A stretch of 55,942 nucleotides of DNA from an uncultured Alphaproteobacteria bacterium (GTDB taxonomy: Bacteria; Pseudomonadota; Alphaproteobacteria; Sphingomonadales; SMXR01): contig CAKZLM010000115.1 of NCBI GenBank assembly GCA_937126915.1, positions 1 through 55,942 of the forward strand. The letters are read 5' to 3'. Both the position numbers and the translations under genes were made by a program. Positions 42,440 to 51,015 of the stretch are shown here, one piece after another. Within the stretch, counting starts at the first letter, position 1; the number at the start of each line of letters is the position of its first letter. A model generated the notes under the pieces. It was not told the origin of the DNA and searched no databases. It saw only the letters and a list, made by a program, of their open reading frames with translations.

Positions 42440-43261
42440 ATGGGTTTTTCTGTAAACACTAATGCAGGTGCGCTTACTGCTCTGCAAAATTTGAATAAAA
42501 CTGACAGCTTGATGCAAAAAGTACAGTCTCGTATTAACACAGGCTTGAAAGTTGCGTCTGCTAAAGATAACGCTGCTGTGTTTAACATTGCTCAGGGCCT
42601 TCGTGCTGACTTGGGCGGTTTGAACTCGGCAAAAGCGTCCATAGACCGTGCGATTTCGACCATCGACGTAGCAATTTCTGCTGGCGAAGCCATCAGTGAC
42701 TTGTTGATCGAGATGAAAGAAAAAGCGGTTGCTGCAAAAGATTCTGGTTTGGATAGCGATAGCCGTACTGCGCTCAATGACGAGTACAAAGAGCTTCGCA
42801 GTCAGATTCAAACAATTGTTGATAATGCGGAATTTAATGGTGTTAACGCGGTTAAAGATAACGATATAGTTGCGATCTTAAACCCCAATGCGACGAACAC
42901 GTTAACTATTGGTGCTCAAAACCTATCTTTGAGTGGCAGCATCGTATCATTGACAACAACTTCTAGTATTTCGACATCGACAGCTGCTACGGCTGTGGCT
43001 ACGGCGATTGATAACTCAATTAAAGCTGTAGGTGCAAGTCTATCTAAGCTGGGTTCAGGTGCGAAACGCTTAGAATTGCAAAAAACTTTCGTCAACAAAT
43101 TATCAGATAGCATTGAAGTAGGTATTGGAAACCTTGTTGATGCAGATCTGGCTCGAGAGAGTGCGAACTTGCAGTCAATGCAGGTAAGACAGCAACTTGG
43201 CCTACAAGCCTTAGGTATTGCTAACCAGGCCCCAAGTGCGATTATCTCACTCTTCGGATAA
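42440..43261 (+). CDS. Flagellin 2
   Basis: 273 aa, same architecture as flagellin 1 with conserved D0/D1 halves and a variable Ser/Thr/Ala-rich centre (about 140-195). The start was set at ATG 42440 by homology to the other copies (MGFSVNTNAGALTALQNLN); an upstream frame to 42365 is untranslated leader. It has its own sigma-54 promoter and ends IISLFG where the others read VLSLF(G). It is among the more diverged copies. Confidence 0.95.
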   Translation: MGFSVNTNAGALTALQNLNKTDSLMQKVQSRINTGLKVASAKDNAAVFNIAQGLRADLGGLNSAKASIDRAISTIDVAISAGEAISDLLIEMKEKAVAAKDSGLDSDSRTALNDEYKELRSQIQTIVDNAEFNGVNAVKDNDIVAILNPNATNTLTIGAQNLSLSGSIVSLTTTSSISTSTAATAVATAIDNSIKAVGASLSKLGSGAKRLELQKTFVNKLSDSIEVGIGNLVDADLARESANLQSMQVRQQLGLQALGIANQAPSAIISLFG

Positions 43262-43324
43262 AGATAGAATTCACAGGATTTTTGAATAAAAAACCAGCTT
43301 AAAACCGCCCTGAATAGGGGTCAC

Positions 43325-43397
43325 GATACAAATGTATCAAAATGAAAATGGCCAGAAGGCCGTCTAGCAAAATGCTAGATAAAATCCAGAATGGAGA
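43325..43397 (+). promoter_or_regulatory. Leader of flagellin 3: four hairpins, last one covering the ribosome site
   Basis: GATAC-AAAT-GTATC (43325-43338), GGCC-AGAA-GGCC (43350-43361), TCTAGCA-AAA-TGCTAGA (43363-43379) and TCCA-GAA-TGGA (43385-43395). GGAGAAG overlaps the last stem. No sigma-54 sequence was found upstream, so read-through from flagellin 2 or another promoter type is likely. Confidence 0.7.
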
Positions 43398-43403
43398 AGA
43401 AAA

Positions 43404-44225
43404 ATGGGTTTTTCAGTAAATACAAATGCAGGTGCTTTGGTTGCCCTTCAAAACTTAAACAAAACCAATAACTTAATGAATCAAGTTCAAACTCGTATTA
43501 ACACAGGTTTGAAAGTGTCTTCGGCAAAAGATAACGCTGCGGTTTTCAACATCGCACAGGGTTTACGGGCTGACTTAGGTGGTTTAAATTCTGCCAAGTC
43601 ATCAATTGACCGCGCCATCTCTACCATCGATGTTGCCATTTCTGCTGGCGAAGCAGTGAGTGACTTGTTGATCGAGATGAAAGAGAAGGCGGTTGCTTCT
43701 AAAGACACTGGTCTTGATGCAGACAGCCGGACTGCTTTGAACGATGAGTTCAAAGAGCTGCGTAATCAAATTACCACTATTGTTGACAATGCCGAGTTTA
43801 ATGGTGTTAACGCGGTTAAAACCAATGCGGTTGTGGCTTTGCTAAACTCTGACGGTTCAAATAGCTTAACAATTGCTGCACAGAATCTTTCTTTAGGTGG
43901 TGGTGTTGTTACTGTAACAGCTGGTTCATCAATCAGCAGCTCAACACTTGCTAGCAGCGTGTCAACTGCTATCGACAACTCAATTAAGGCTGTTGGAACA
44001 TCACTCTCAAAACTAGGGTCAGGTGCCAAGCGTCTTGAGTTGCAAAAAACTTTCGTCAACAAACTAGCTGACAGTATCGAGGTTGGTATTGGTAACTTGG
44101 TTGATGCCGACTTGGCCCGGGAAAGTGCAAATTTACAGTCAATGCAGGTTAGACAGCAGCTAGGGCGCCAAGCGTTGGGCATTGCCAACCAGGCTCCAAG
44201 TTCTGTGTTGTCACTATTCGGTTAA
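43404..44225 (+). CDS. Flagellin 3
   Basis: 273-aa flagellin of the same short type. It differs from the others near the C-terminus by RQQLGRQALG where they have RQQLGLQAL. 59 nt including its ribosome site and first codons (43383-43441) are identical to the same part of flagellin 4, pointing to recent duplication or gene conversion. Confidence 0.95.
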   Translation: MGFSVNTNAGALVALQNLNKTNNLMNQVQTRINTGLKVSSAKDNAAVFNIAQGLRADLGGLNSAKSSIDRAISTIDVAISAGEAVSDLLIEMKEKAVASKDTGLDADSRTALNDEFKELRNQITTIVDNAEFNGVNAVKTNAVVALLNSDGSNSLTIAAQNLSLGGGVVTVTAGSSISSSTLASSVSTAIDNSIKAVGTSLSKLGSGAKRLELQKTFVNKLADSIEVGIGNLVDADLARESANLQSMQVRQQLGRQALGIANQAPSSVLSLFG

Positions 44226-44239
44226 TAAACTTTTATGGG

Positions 44240-44258
44240 TGGCCCTGAATAAGGGCCA
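44240..44258 (+). terminator. Hairpin after flagellin 3
   Basis: TGGCCCT (44240-44246) and AGGGCCA (44252-44258) pair over GAATA. A similar CCCT-GAAT-AGGG stem follows flagellin 2 at 43308-43319. Neither has a T tract, so they are more likely 3' mRNA structures than full terminators. Confidence 0.4.
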
Positions 44259-44289
44259 TCTATCCCACCCCTTAGAAACAAGGGATAAC

Positions 44290-44364
44290 GGTATAAAACA
44301 TACCAAACTTTAACAGGCTATAAGGGCCACCCGACAAAATGTCGGACCTAATCCAGAATGGAGA
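44290..44364 (+). promoter_or_regulatory. Leader of flagellin 4: three hairpins, last one covering the ribosome site
   Basis: GGTAT-AAAAC-ATACC (44290-44304), CCGACA-AAA-TGTCGG (44331-44345) and TCCA-GAA-TGGA (44352-44362), the last again including the GGAGAAG ribosome site. No sigma-54 promoter recognised. Confidence 0.7.
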
Positions 44365-44370
44365 AGAAAA

Positions 44371-45192
44371 ATGGGTTTTTCAGTAAATACAAATGCAGGT
44401 GCTTTGGTAGCTCTTCAAAACTTGAACAAAACCAATACCATGATGAACAAAACGCAAAGTGCTATTAACACAGGTTTGAAAGTGGCCTCAGCAAAAGACA
44501 ATGCAGCTGTTTTCAACATCGCACAGGGTTTGCGCGCTGACTTGGGCGGTTTAAATTCTGCTAAGTCATCCATCGACCGCGCTATCTCAACCATCGACGT
44601 TGCTATTTCTGCTGGTGAAGCGGTTAGTGACTTGTTGATTGAGATGAAAGAAAAAGCGGTTGCTTCTAAAGACACTGGTCTTGATGCTGATAGCCGTACT
44701 GCGTTGAATGACGAGTATAAAGAGCTTCGTAATCAGATTACCACTATTGTCGACAATGCTGAATTTAACGGTGTAAACGCGGTTAAAACCAATGCTATTG
44801 TGGCTCTATTGAATTCTGACGGTTCAAACAGCTTAACCGTTGCTGCTCAAAACATGTCTTTGGGAGGATCGATCGTAACTGTAGCAGCTGCCTCTTCTAT
44901 CGGCGACTCTGCTACTGCCTCTACTCAGGCTGCTGCGATTGACGCTTCAATTAAGAATGTTGGAACAGCTCTATCTAAACTAGGTTCGGGCTCAAAACGT
45001 CTTGAGCTACAAAAAACCTTCGTTAATAAGCTATCTGACAGCATCGAAGTCGGTATCGGTAACTTGGTTGACGCTGACTTGGCTCGTGAAAGTGCAAACT
45101 TGCAGTCCTTGCAGGTACGTCAACAGCTTGGTCTACAAGCGTTGGGTATTGCCAATCAGGCTCCAAGTTCTGTGTTGTCACTATTCGGTTAA
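44371..45192 (+). CDS. Flagellin 4
   Basis: 273-aa short flagellin. The N-terminal part differs from copy 3 at NTMMNKTQSAINTGLKVASAKDN, while the rest is close to copies 1 and 3. The central variable part (VAAASSIGDSATASTQAAAI) is its most distinct region. Last of the array and followed by a strong terminator. Confidence 0.95.
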   Translation: MGFSVNTNAGALVALQNLNKTNTMMNKTQSAINTGLKVASAKDNAAVFNIAQGLRADLGGLNSAKSSIDRAISTIDVAISAGEAVSDLLIEMKEKAVASKDTGLDADSRTALNDEYKELRNQITTIVDNAEFNGVNAVKTNAIVALLNSDGSNSLTVAAQNMSLGGSIVTVAAASSIGDSATASTQAAAIDASIKNVGTALSKLGSGSKRLELQKTFVNKLSDSIEVGIGNLVDADLARESANLQSLQVRQQLGLQALGIANQAPSSVLSLFG

Positions 45193-45220
45193 TAAAAGCC
45201 AATATAATGTAAAAGGTGAG

Positions 45221-45252
45221 GGCGGGGCCAAGGGGTTCCGCCTTTATTTTTT
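45221..45252 (+). terminator. Terminator after the flagellin array
   Basis: GGCGGGGCC (45221-45229) pairs with GGTTCCGCC (45234-45242, two G-T) and runs into TTTATTTTTT (45243-45252). The T tract overlaps the 3' end of the convergent GH57-like gene. Confidence 0.8.
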
Positions 45253-47217
45253 GATTAAGTCAACTGAATAGCTGAAGATAAGAGGCATCTCTTCAAGTGG
45301 GTCAATTTTCTCTGACTTTCTGGTGTCATCAATTTCAGAGGCAGATAAAAGCAACCGTGCGAAATATCCGTCTTTAACCGTGTCATAGTGAATCATTGCC
45401 ATTAAAGCTGCATCGGCTTTTTGGAAGCTAAGGGCAATTTGTCGTTTTTCATCACCAATCAGAATGCACTGGTTGGTGGCTGCCATTGCTGTGTTGGCTG
45501 AAACAAGTAGCGATAAGCGGCCAGCATGGCTAATGGTTTCTTTACCTTCTAGATAATGGGTGTCTTCGTTTTTATGACCATTGGCACAGCTAAAGAAAAG
45601 AGTGTCTTTGTTAAAAACCAGGGGGTTAAGGGTGGTTTGACCCAAATGGCAGATGCATTGTTGATTAAGTAATTTTTTAAGGCCTTCATACCCGATGGTT
45701 AATTTGCCGTCTTCAAAAAGTTGTACATGCTTGACGATTGGACCGGCGTTGGTTTCAATTGTCGAGGTGACCACCAAACATTGCTGGTCTTGATCAAAAT
45801 AAATCTGAGGTTTTGTGGGGCCTAGGTCGGTAATTTTATGTTGGCCGGGGCGATCAATCGTTAAGTGCCCAGAATAAAAATCAGCGCCCCAAGCAATGTC
45901 ATCATAAAACCCATGCGGAATTGTGCCCATCCAAGGGTGAGGCTGGGAATCATCATTTCGCTTAAAGGCATCAATTGCGAGGCCGCGTTTGGGAGACAGG
46001 GTTAGGGTTACTGCTTGGTTTTTTATGGTTATGGCATAATTATCTTGATGAATAACAAAACCATCAGGAATACCTTCAGATATATTAATGGTTTTTTGAC
46101 GGGGCAGACTAGGTGTTAGTGCACCCAATTTTTTGCGGTAAGACTGCCAACGCGCATCGGTGATGTGGGTGCGAAAATCACTGCTCCAAAGATAACAAAG
46201 GGTTTTCCATTGGCCCAGATCGGCTTCATTTGTCTCAATAAGGTTTTGGTATATACGCCAACAACCCGTATTAATGGCGAGGTCATTACGACCAGTTAAT
46301 GACCATCGGTTTACATTGTATTTACGTTGTTTTTTAACGGTTATTGGACTGCTGTTACTTTCCAGTTTTAGATGATGTTTAGGTAAGTTCTTTGTCGCAC
46401 TTAGAGCATCGCTAGGCAAGACAAGCTTGAAGCGGTCGTCATTGTTTAAAACATCAAAAATTGCTTCAATACGGGCCCATTCCGATTGGCTGGATAAAAG
46501 CGCTTCATTTGAAAAACGGCCCGGGCGATAGTCAAAAATTTCTGCGTCACTGGTATAGAGGGGAATAGCGCGCGCCCCTTGGGCCAATAGTTTTTCTAGA
46601 TAATGGAAATAAGCGTCTGGAGTGATTTGGTCATGGGCAATGCGTTGAAACTGTTGAAAAATAAGGGCATTGCTCCAAAGAATATTTATTTCGTTACCGT
46701 CATGACCGCGCACGATTTGTGGTGCAAGGCCAATGTCGGGTGTCCAGTGGGGGTGATGGCTGGCAGGTTCGGCCCAGTCCATAATGATGGTGTCATAGCC
46801 GTGTTGTATGTAATGGTCCACCATGCCGGGGCTGAAGGCTTGCTCATTGACCAAGGCGATGGTGGGTTTAATGCCCAGCATTGATTGATAAATCATGTCA
46901 CCAATGGTTAAATTATAACTGTTAACCTTTGGCGGCACAGTTGGCCCAATCAATTGACTATATCCACTTCCTATAAATTCAACTTTTCCTGCTTTGATTA
47001 AATCAGCCAGTTTTTTGATCCATTGCGGGGATATTCTCTCAATTTCTTCAAGGGTAAAGCCCGTGGCTTCAAGGCCAATAGGAAGGTTATTATTATTGGC
47101 AAGGTCAAGCAGGGGCCAATAACATTTTTCAACCACATCTTTCCTAGCGTCTTCTTCGATGGAAGAGAAGGCAAGGTTCAGATGAAAAACATTATATAAA
47201 TAAGTCACTTGCGACAT
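45244..47217 (-). CDS. GH57-like polysaccharide-modifying protein
   Basis: 657 aa from ATG 47217 (GGGGA just upstream; a TTG frame reaches 47238). The N-terminal third resembles GH57/polysaccharide-deacetylase-type barrels: YNVFHLNLAF at residues 8-17 takes the place of the first His motif, and E125 in ALVNEQAFSP is a candidate for the GH57 nucleophile position. The C-terminal half is beta-rich, with ISLLV-type strands suggesting a substrate-binding or galactose-mutarotase-like domain. Possibly an alpha-amylase-like or glycan-trimming enzyme. It is the last gene of the glycan operon, 53 nt after its upstream neighbour. Confidence 0.6.
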   Translation of the reverse strand: MSQVTYLYNVFHLNLAFSSIEEDARKDVVEKCYWPLLDLANNNNLPIGLEATGFTLEEIERISPQWIKKLADLIKAGKVEFIGSGYSQLIGPTVPPKVNSYNLTIGDMIYQSMLGIKPTIALVNEQAFSPGMVDHYIQHGYDTIIMDWAEPASHHPHWTPDIGLAPQIVRGHDGNEINILWSNALIFQQFQRIAHDQITPDAYFHYLEKLLAQGARAIPLYTSDAEIFDYRPGRFSNEALLSSQSEWARIEAIFDVLNNDDRFKLVLPSDALSATKNLPKHHLKLESNSSPITVKKQRKYNVNRWSLTGRNDLAINTGCWRIYQNLIETNEADLGQWKTLCYLWSSDFRTHITDARWQSYRKKLGALTPSLPRQKTINISEGIPDGFVIHQDNYAITIKNQAVTLTLSPKRGLAIDAFKRNDDSQPHPWMGTIPHGFYDDIAWGADFYSGHLTIDRPGQHKITDLGPTKPQIYFDQDQQCLVVTSTIETNAGPIVKHVQLFEDGKLTIGYEGLKKLLNQQCICHLGQTTLNPLVFNKDTLFFSCANGHKNEDTHYLEGKETISHAGRLSLLVSANTAMAATNQCILIGDEKRQIALSFQKADAALMAMIHYDTVKDGYFARLLLSASEIDDTRKSEKIDPLEEMPLIFSYSVDLIKK

Positions 47218-47269
47218 AGGGTCCCCAATCTGAGACAAGTTTATCGACAGATTGATGTTCTGACAAGCT

Positions 47270-49009
47270 TCACTTTTTAACTGTTGTCATGATCAGATTT
47301 GCAATACGGGAAATATTGTTGGCTAAAGAATACTTTTTGGCACTTTCTTGCCAAGTTCCTAGTTGATCAGCATTGCTTTTAAGGTTGGAAAGAGACGTCT
47401 TTATGTCATTAAGGGCTAAAGACACTGCTTGCCCTAAAACAAGGCCTAAATCAAGACGTTCAAACATTTTGGCATTGGCCATGTCACCTAAATGATGACA
47501 TATCATCAAAGGTGGTCGCCTCATCATGATAGCCTCATAAGCCGTGATGCCATAACCACATATAATAGCTGAACAATCACCTACAACCTCGGTAATATCA
47601 TGTATGTTTTGATGGAGATTAACCAAGTTCTGTAATGCCTTAAGCGAGCTGGTCAGTGCCTCTTGGTCACTAAAGTTAGGGCCTATGATAACGTCAAACG
47701 GAATTGAAAGCTCATTGCATATAGTTGCCAGTGGAAGAGTAACGTTTTTTGGGTCGCTGCCACCCATTGTTATCAAAATCTTTAGGGTGTTTGCAGTCGG
47801 TTGAGCTATTTCTTTTAAAGGCGGAATGAGGGCAAAATCAAGACCGTGATAGGTATCGCCCTTAATATCTGTGGTCTCTAGGTCAGCTACCAACGGATAA
47901 AAGGCAAGATCAGCCGCTTTTTTGCGTTCAGAGCCATCGTCAATTAAAATAAGTGGTAAGTTAGGTAAGTCGGCCTTAATGGTTTTAAGGTCAGCGAAAC
48001 TTGTATCGTCGCGAATATCAAGGATTGCGGCATCAAACTCTCTCGATTGTAAAATGGAGCATAATTCAGGGCCCTTATGAGCAGGGTTTTCAAGGAAGAT
48101 TGTGCTGAACCCATCAGCTTGATAAGCATCGAGTTTTTCTTTAGGTACGGCATAGGTAATGCCCACTGAATGATGGGTTTTAAGGTAGTTTGCTAATGGT
48201 TTTAAGCGTTTTTCATGACCAAGCCCCATACCATGTCGTATTTCAGGGCACATCAGTATTTTAATGGTTTTTTCATCGGCCCGTTTTTGTCGCACAAAAT
48301 TATTAATCTTAACCAGCTCTGGCTTGGCTTTTAAAATGCTTACGGCATCTTCAATCTCTAAATCCCCTACAGGGGCACCAGTTTCGGCATAAAGGGCTTC
48401 GATAAAGGTTTTGTCTTCTGGTGTGTCGATGGATATGCGGGCGCCCGCAAATATATGGCTTTTAGGCAACGTCATTTTTGCCACATTGCCGTAATCTGGA
48501 TGAAGGGTTAAATAACCGCTAACATGTTCTTTTGCTGCCGGATCATCAGATTTTTCACGCAACAACCGCTCTAAAAAAGCGGATTTCATTATATCGGACC
48601 CCTCATGCAAATAATCATGGCGATCACCAGTGATGATATCGGCCTCACACAGTGATAATTGTTCTAACCCATAATCCAAAAGCCACGGGTCAATGAGGGG
48701 ACTATCACCTGTTATTCTGACAATATAATCACTGGGGAAGGCCTCATGGGCGATGCGAAAGCGCATCAAAACATTATCCAGTGGGCCACGCACAAATTTG
48801 AGTTTGTGACGTTGGCAATAATCAACCAAGGCATCATCAGACGGTTGATCCGAGGTGGCTACCACAATGGTTTTAATATGCTTAGTTTTTTTGAGACGAT
48901 GAATGATGTGCCAAATAAGAGGCTTACCCGCAATGTCGCGCAAAATCTTGCCCGGAAAGCGAGTGGAGCTAAGGCGCGCTTGAATGATGGCAGTGGCATT
49001 TATCATCAT
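47270..49009 (-). CDS. Fusion of SpsF-like cytidylyltransferase and PseG-like glycosyl hydrolase
   Basis: 579 aa, two domains. Residues 1-245: an SpsF/CMP-sugar synthetase-type nucleotidyltransferase with the P-loop-like QARLSSTRFPGK (10-21) and ITGDSPLIDP (99-108). Residues 250-579: a PseG-like domain (HGMGLGHEKRLKPLA from 259 and LITMGGSDPKN later), the family that removes UDP from 2,4-diacetamido-trideoxy sugars in pseudaminic acid synthesis. Activation and UDP-removal are normally separate proteins at different steps, so the fused order suggests a variant nonulosonic or other CMP-sugar route (inference). It lies 15 nt after the ATP-grasp gene in the operon. Confidence 0.75.
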   Translation of the reverse strand: MMINATAIIQARLSSTRFPGKILRDIAGKPLIWHIIHRLKKTKHIKTIVVATSDQPSDDALVDYCQRHKLKFVRGPLDNVLMRFRIAHEAFPSDYIVRITGDSPLIDPWLLDYGLEQLSLCEADIITGDRHDYLHEGSDIMKSAFLERLLREKSDDPAAKEHVSGYLTLHPDYGNVAKMTLPKSHIFAGARISIDTPEDKTFIEALYAETGAPVGDLEIEDAVSILKAKPELVKINNFVRQKRADEKTIKILMCPEIRHGMGLGHEKRLKPLANYLKTHHSVGITYAVPKEKLDAYQADGFSTIFLENPAHKGPELCSILQSREFDAAILDIRDDTSFADLKTIKADLPNLPLILIDDGSERKKAADLAFYPLVADLETTDIKGDTYHGLDFALIPPLKEIAQPTANTLKILITMGGSDPKNVTLPLATICNELSIPFDVIIGPNFSDQEALTSSLKALQNLVNLHQNIHDITEVVGDCSAIICGYGITAYEAIMMRRPPLMICHHLGDMANAKMFERLDLGLVLGQAVSLALNDIKTSLSNLKSNADQLGTWQESAKKYSLANNISRIANLIMTTVKK

Positions 49010-49024
49010 GGTACCCGTTTTTAA

Positions 49025-50266
49025 TTAATCAGTGTTCACGTAGGTAAAGTGAATATTGGCAATGGCTTTTTCTGCATTTTTGATGGCGTCTTCATGGCTC
49101 TGGCCTTTGGCGATGACCATGCCTACACGGCAAGTGTGATCGGTGGTTGCCTTAATGATATCACCTTCCTTAACACGCAATTCATGGTGGATTAGGCTTG
49201 GGTTCTCTTGCCAACTTTCATGGCCTGAAATGGTTTTGATAATTCCCGGTTTGGTAAATAAATAGCGCTGGCAAAGGTGCTTTTCATTCTCGTAAGGGGT
49301 CAGGTCATCGGTTGTCAGTTTTTCGCTTAAGGCTAATTTGATGGCATTTTCAACGAAGGGAATGCCGGTTGAATAAGGAATTTCCATGGTACAAAAATGA
49401 CCACCGCTTAATCGTGTTGCCATTTCTATGATCATCGGCTTACCTTGATGTATGACAATGTCACCCTTAACGACGCCTGTTCTGGCGCCTAAGCTGGTTG
49501 CAGCTTGTTGTACTAGGTCACAGATGTCTTGCCTTAAAATAGGAGAAATGTTGGCGGGCAGTTCACCGCCATCTTCGATCATAAAGGGGGCGTATTCTTT
49601 AATGCGTTGATAATTACGGTCTGAAAAACCAAACGTATGGCAGATGCCGTCAATGACCAAGCTTTCGGTACTTATTTGTGGACCTTCGATAAACTCTTCT
49701 AAAATCAAACGCTTGGTTGGTGAGTGGGAAAGCGCTTCATCAAAGGCCCAGTTGATATCGACATCAGGTAAAAGACGAATAACACCACGCGCACCACGGC
49801 TATCAGCAGGTTTAAGGATATGGGCTGTTGTTGGCTTTGCAGATAAAACCTCTTCCAATTGGGGCAGGGTGGTTAACTCGTAATATTGCGGAATGGCGAC
49901 CTTGTCTTTTTGAAACGCCTGCTTCATATGCACTTTGTCGATAGATGTAAGGGCTGTCTCAAGGCTATTTCCAGCCAGTCCAAGCTTATTGGCAACGGCT
50001 GCCACTGTATGGGGTATGTCAGACGCAACCGCAATAACACCATCAATAGGGCGAACATTAGTATGATAATCACAGGCCTTTTCAGCAGTGCCCTTGAGGT
50101 CATAAGTGCTGGATAGAATGAAATCATCAGCTACATTAGCCCCAGCTGCATCAACAGCACCATCTGTAGCGACCACAAAAAGACCCATGGATTGGGCTAT
50201 TTTGATGCCGGGCAGGGCTTCAATTCCAGCACCAACAACCAATAATGTTTTTTTGTGATCAGCCAT
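49025..50266 (-). CDS. ATP-grasp family ligase
   Basis: 413 aa of the carbamoyl-phosphate/D-Ala ligase type. The N-terminal pre-ATP-grasp Rossmann part VVGAGIEALPGIKIAQSMGLFVVATD is followed by the ATP-grasp core with ILKPADSRGARGV at about residues 150-162 and GDIVIHQGKPMIIEMATRLSGG at the metal site. Such enzymes join a carboxylate to an amine or thiol through an acyl phosphate. In this operon it may attach an amino acid to a sugar (inference). Neighbours are the SDR gene and the SpsF-PseG gene. Confidence 0.75.
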   Translation of the reverse strand: MADHKKTLLVVGAGIEALPGIKIAQSMGLFVVATDGAVDAAGANVADDFILSSTYDLKGTAEKACDYHTNVRPIDGVIAVASDIPHTVAAVANKLGLAGNSLETALTSIDKVHMKQAFQKDKVAIPQYYELTTLPQLEEVLSAKPTTAHILKPADSRGARGVIRLLPDVDINWAFDEALSHSPTKRLILEEFIEGPQISTESLVIDGICHTFGFSDRNYQRIKEYAPFMIEDGGELPANISPILRQDICDLVQQAATSLGARTGVVKGDIVIHQGKPMIIEMATRLSGGHFCTMEIPYSTGIPFVENAIKLALSEKLTTDDLTPYENEKHLCQRYLFTKPGIIKTISGHESWQENPSLIHHELRVKEGDIIKATTDHTCRVGMVIAKGQSHEDAIKNAEKAIANIHFTYVNTD

Positions 50267-50278
50267 TTTTGTGCTGCC

Positions 50279-51007
50279 CTATACCCACGCGCCGCCATTA
50301 ATGCTCATGGTTTGTGCGGTCATATAGCTCGATTCATCCGAGGCTAAGAAAACAGCGGCACCCGTCATGTCTTCAACCGTGCCTAAATGTTTTAAAAGCA
50401 ACAAGTTATCAACCAATTTGCGCACATCTGGAGCCATAGATTTAGCTGTGAATTCATTGCCAATAACACCAGGTGATAGGCAGTTTACGCGAATTTTACG
50501 ATCTCCCACAAAACGTGCTAAACAATGGGTTAAAGACATAACACCAGCCTTTGCCGCGGCATAAGATGGGGTGCGTGGCCCGCCATATTCACCCGAAAGT
50601 GAACCGATATTAATGATAGAACCACCCTCATTCATATGCGGCAATATTTTTTGACAGCATAAAAACACACCTTTAAGGTTTACGTCTAAAACAAAGTCCC
50701 AATCTTCTTCACTTAATTTGTCAAAGTCGTTGGTTTTGTTAACGCCAGCATTGTTGACTAACACATCCACGCCGCCGGTTTTTTGGGCAACATCAGCAAA
50801 CACATCGACAATTTGTTGGCTGTCACGAACATCTAAGTGATAAACCAAATCAGTGTTGCAGTTTTTAGCGGTTTCAACGGCACCATCTTTATTATTATTA
50901 TAGGTGACAACTACAGTGGCACCTTCGCGGGCATAGCTTTCAGCAATTGCTTTGCCAATGCCGCTGCTTGATCCGGTAACAATACAAACTTTATTTTCTA
51001 AACGCAT
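50279..51007 (-). CDS. SDR-family oxidoreductase
   Basis: 242 aa classical short-chain dehydrogenase. TGSSSGIGKA at residues 11-20 binds NAD(P), NNAG at 85-88, and the catalytic S136, Y149 and K153 (SYAAAKAG) are in place. Probably reduces or oxidises a sugar hydroxyl in the operon pathway. A FabG-type role is a weaker alternative given its neighbours. It is 12 nt from the ATP-grasp gene. Confidence 0.85.
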   Translation of the reverse strand: MRLENKVCIVTGSSSGIGKAIAESYAREGATVVVTYNNNKDGAVETAKNCNTDLVYHLDVRDSQQIVDVFADVAQKTGGVDVLVNNAGVNKTNDFDKLSEEDWDFVLDVNLKGVFLCCQKILPHMNEGGSIINIGSLSGEYGGPRTPSYAAAKAGVMSLTHCLARFVGDRKIRVNCLSPGVIGNEFTAKSMAPDVRKLVDNLLLLKHLGTVEDMTGAAVFLASDESSYMTAQTMSINGGAWV

Positions 51008-51015
51008 ATGGGGTC

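Noticed and set aside
40601-44364. CRISPR-like reading of the repeated hairpins before the flagellins
   Set aside because: The repeats are short, interrupted by genes, and vary in stem sequence; there are no spacers of constant length and no cas genes.
43261-44370. Sigma-54 promoters for flagellins 3 and 4
   Set aside because: I tested each GG in the two intergenic stretches for a GC 10 nt on; none gave a credible TGGC...TTGC arrangement.
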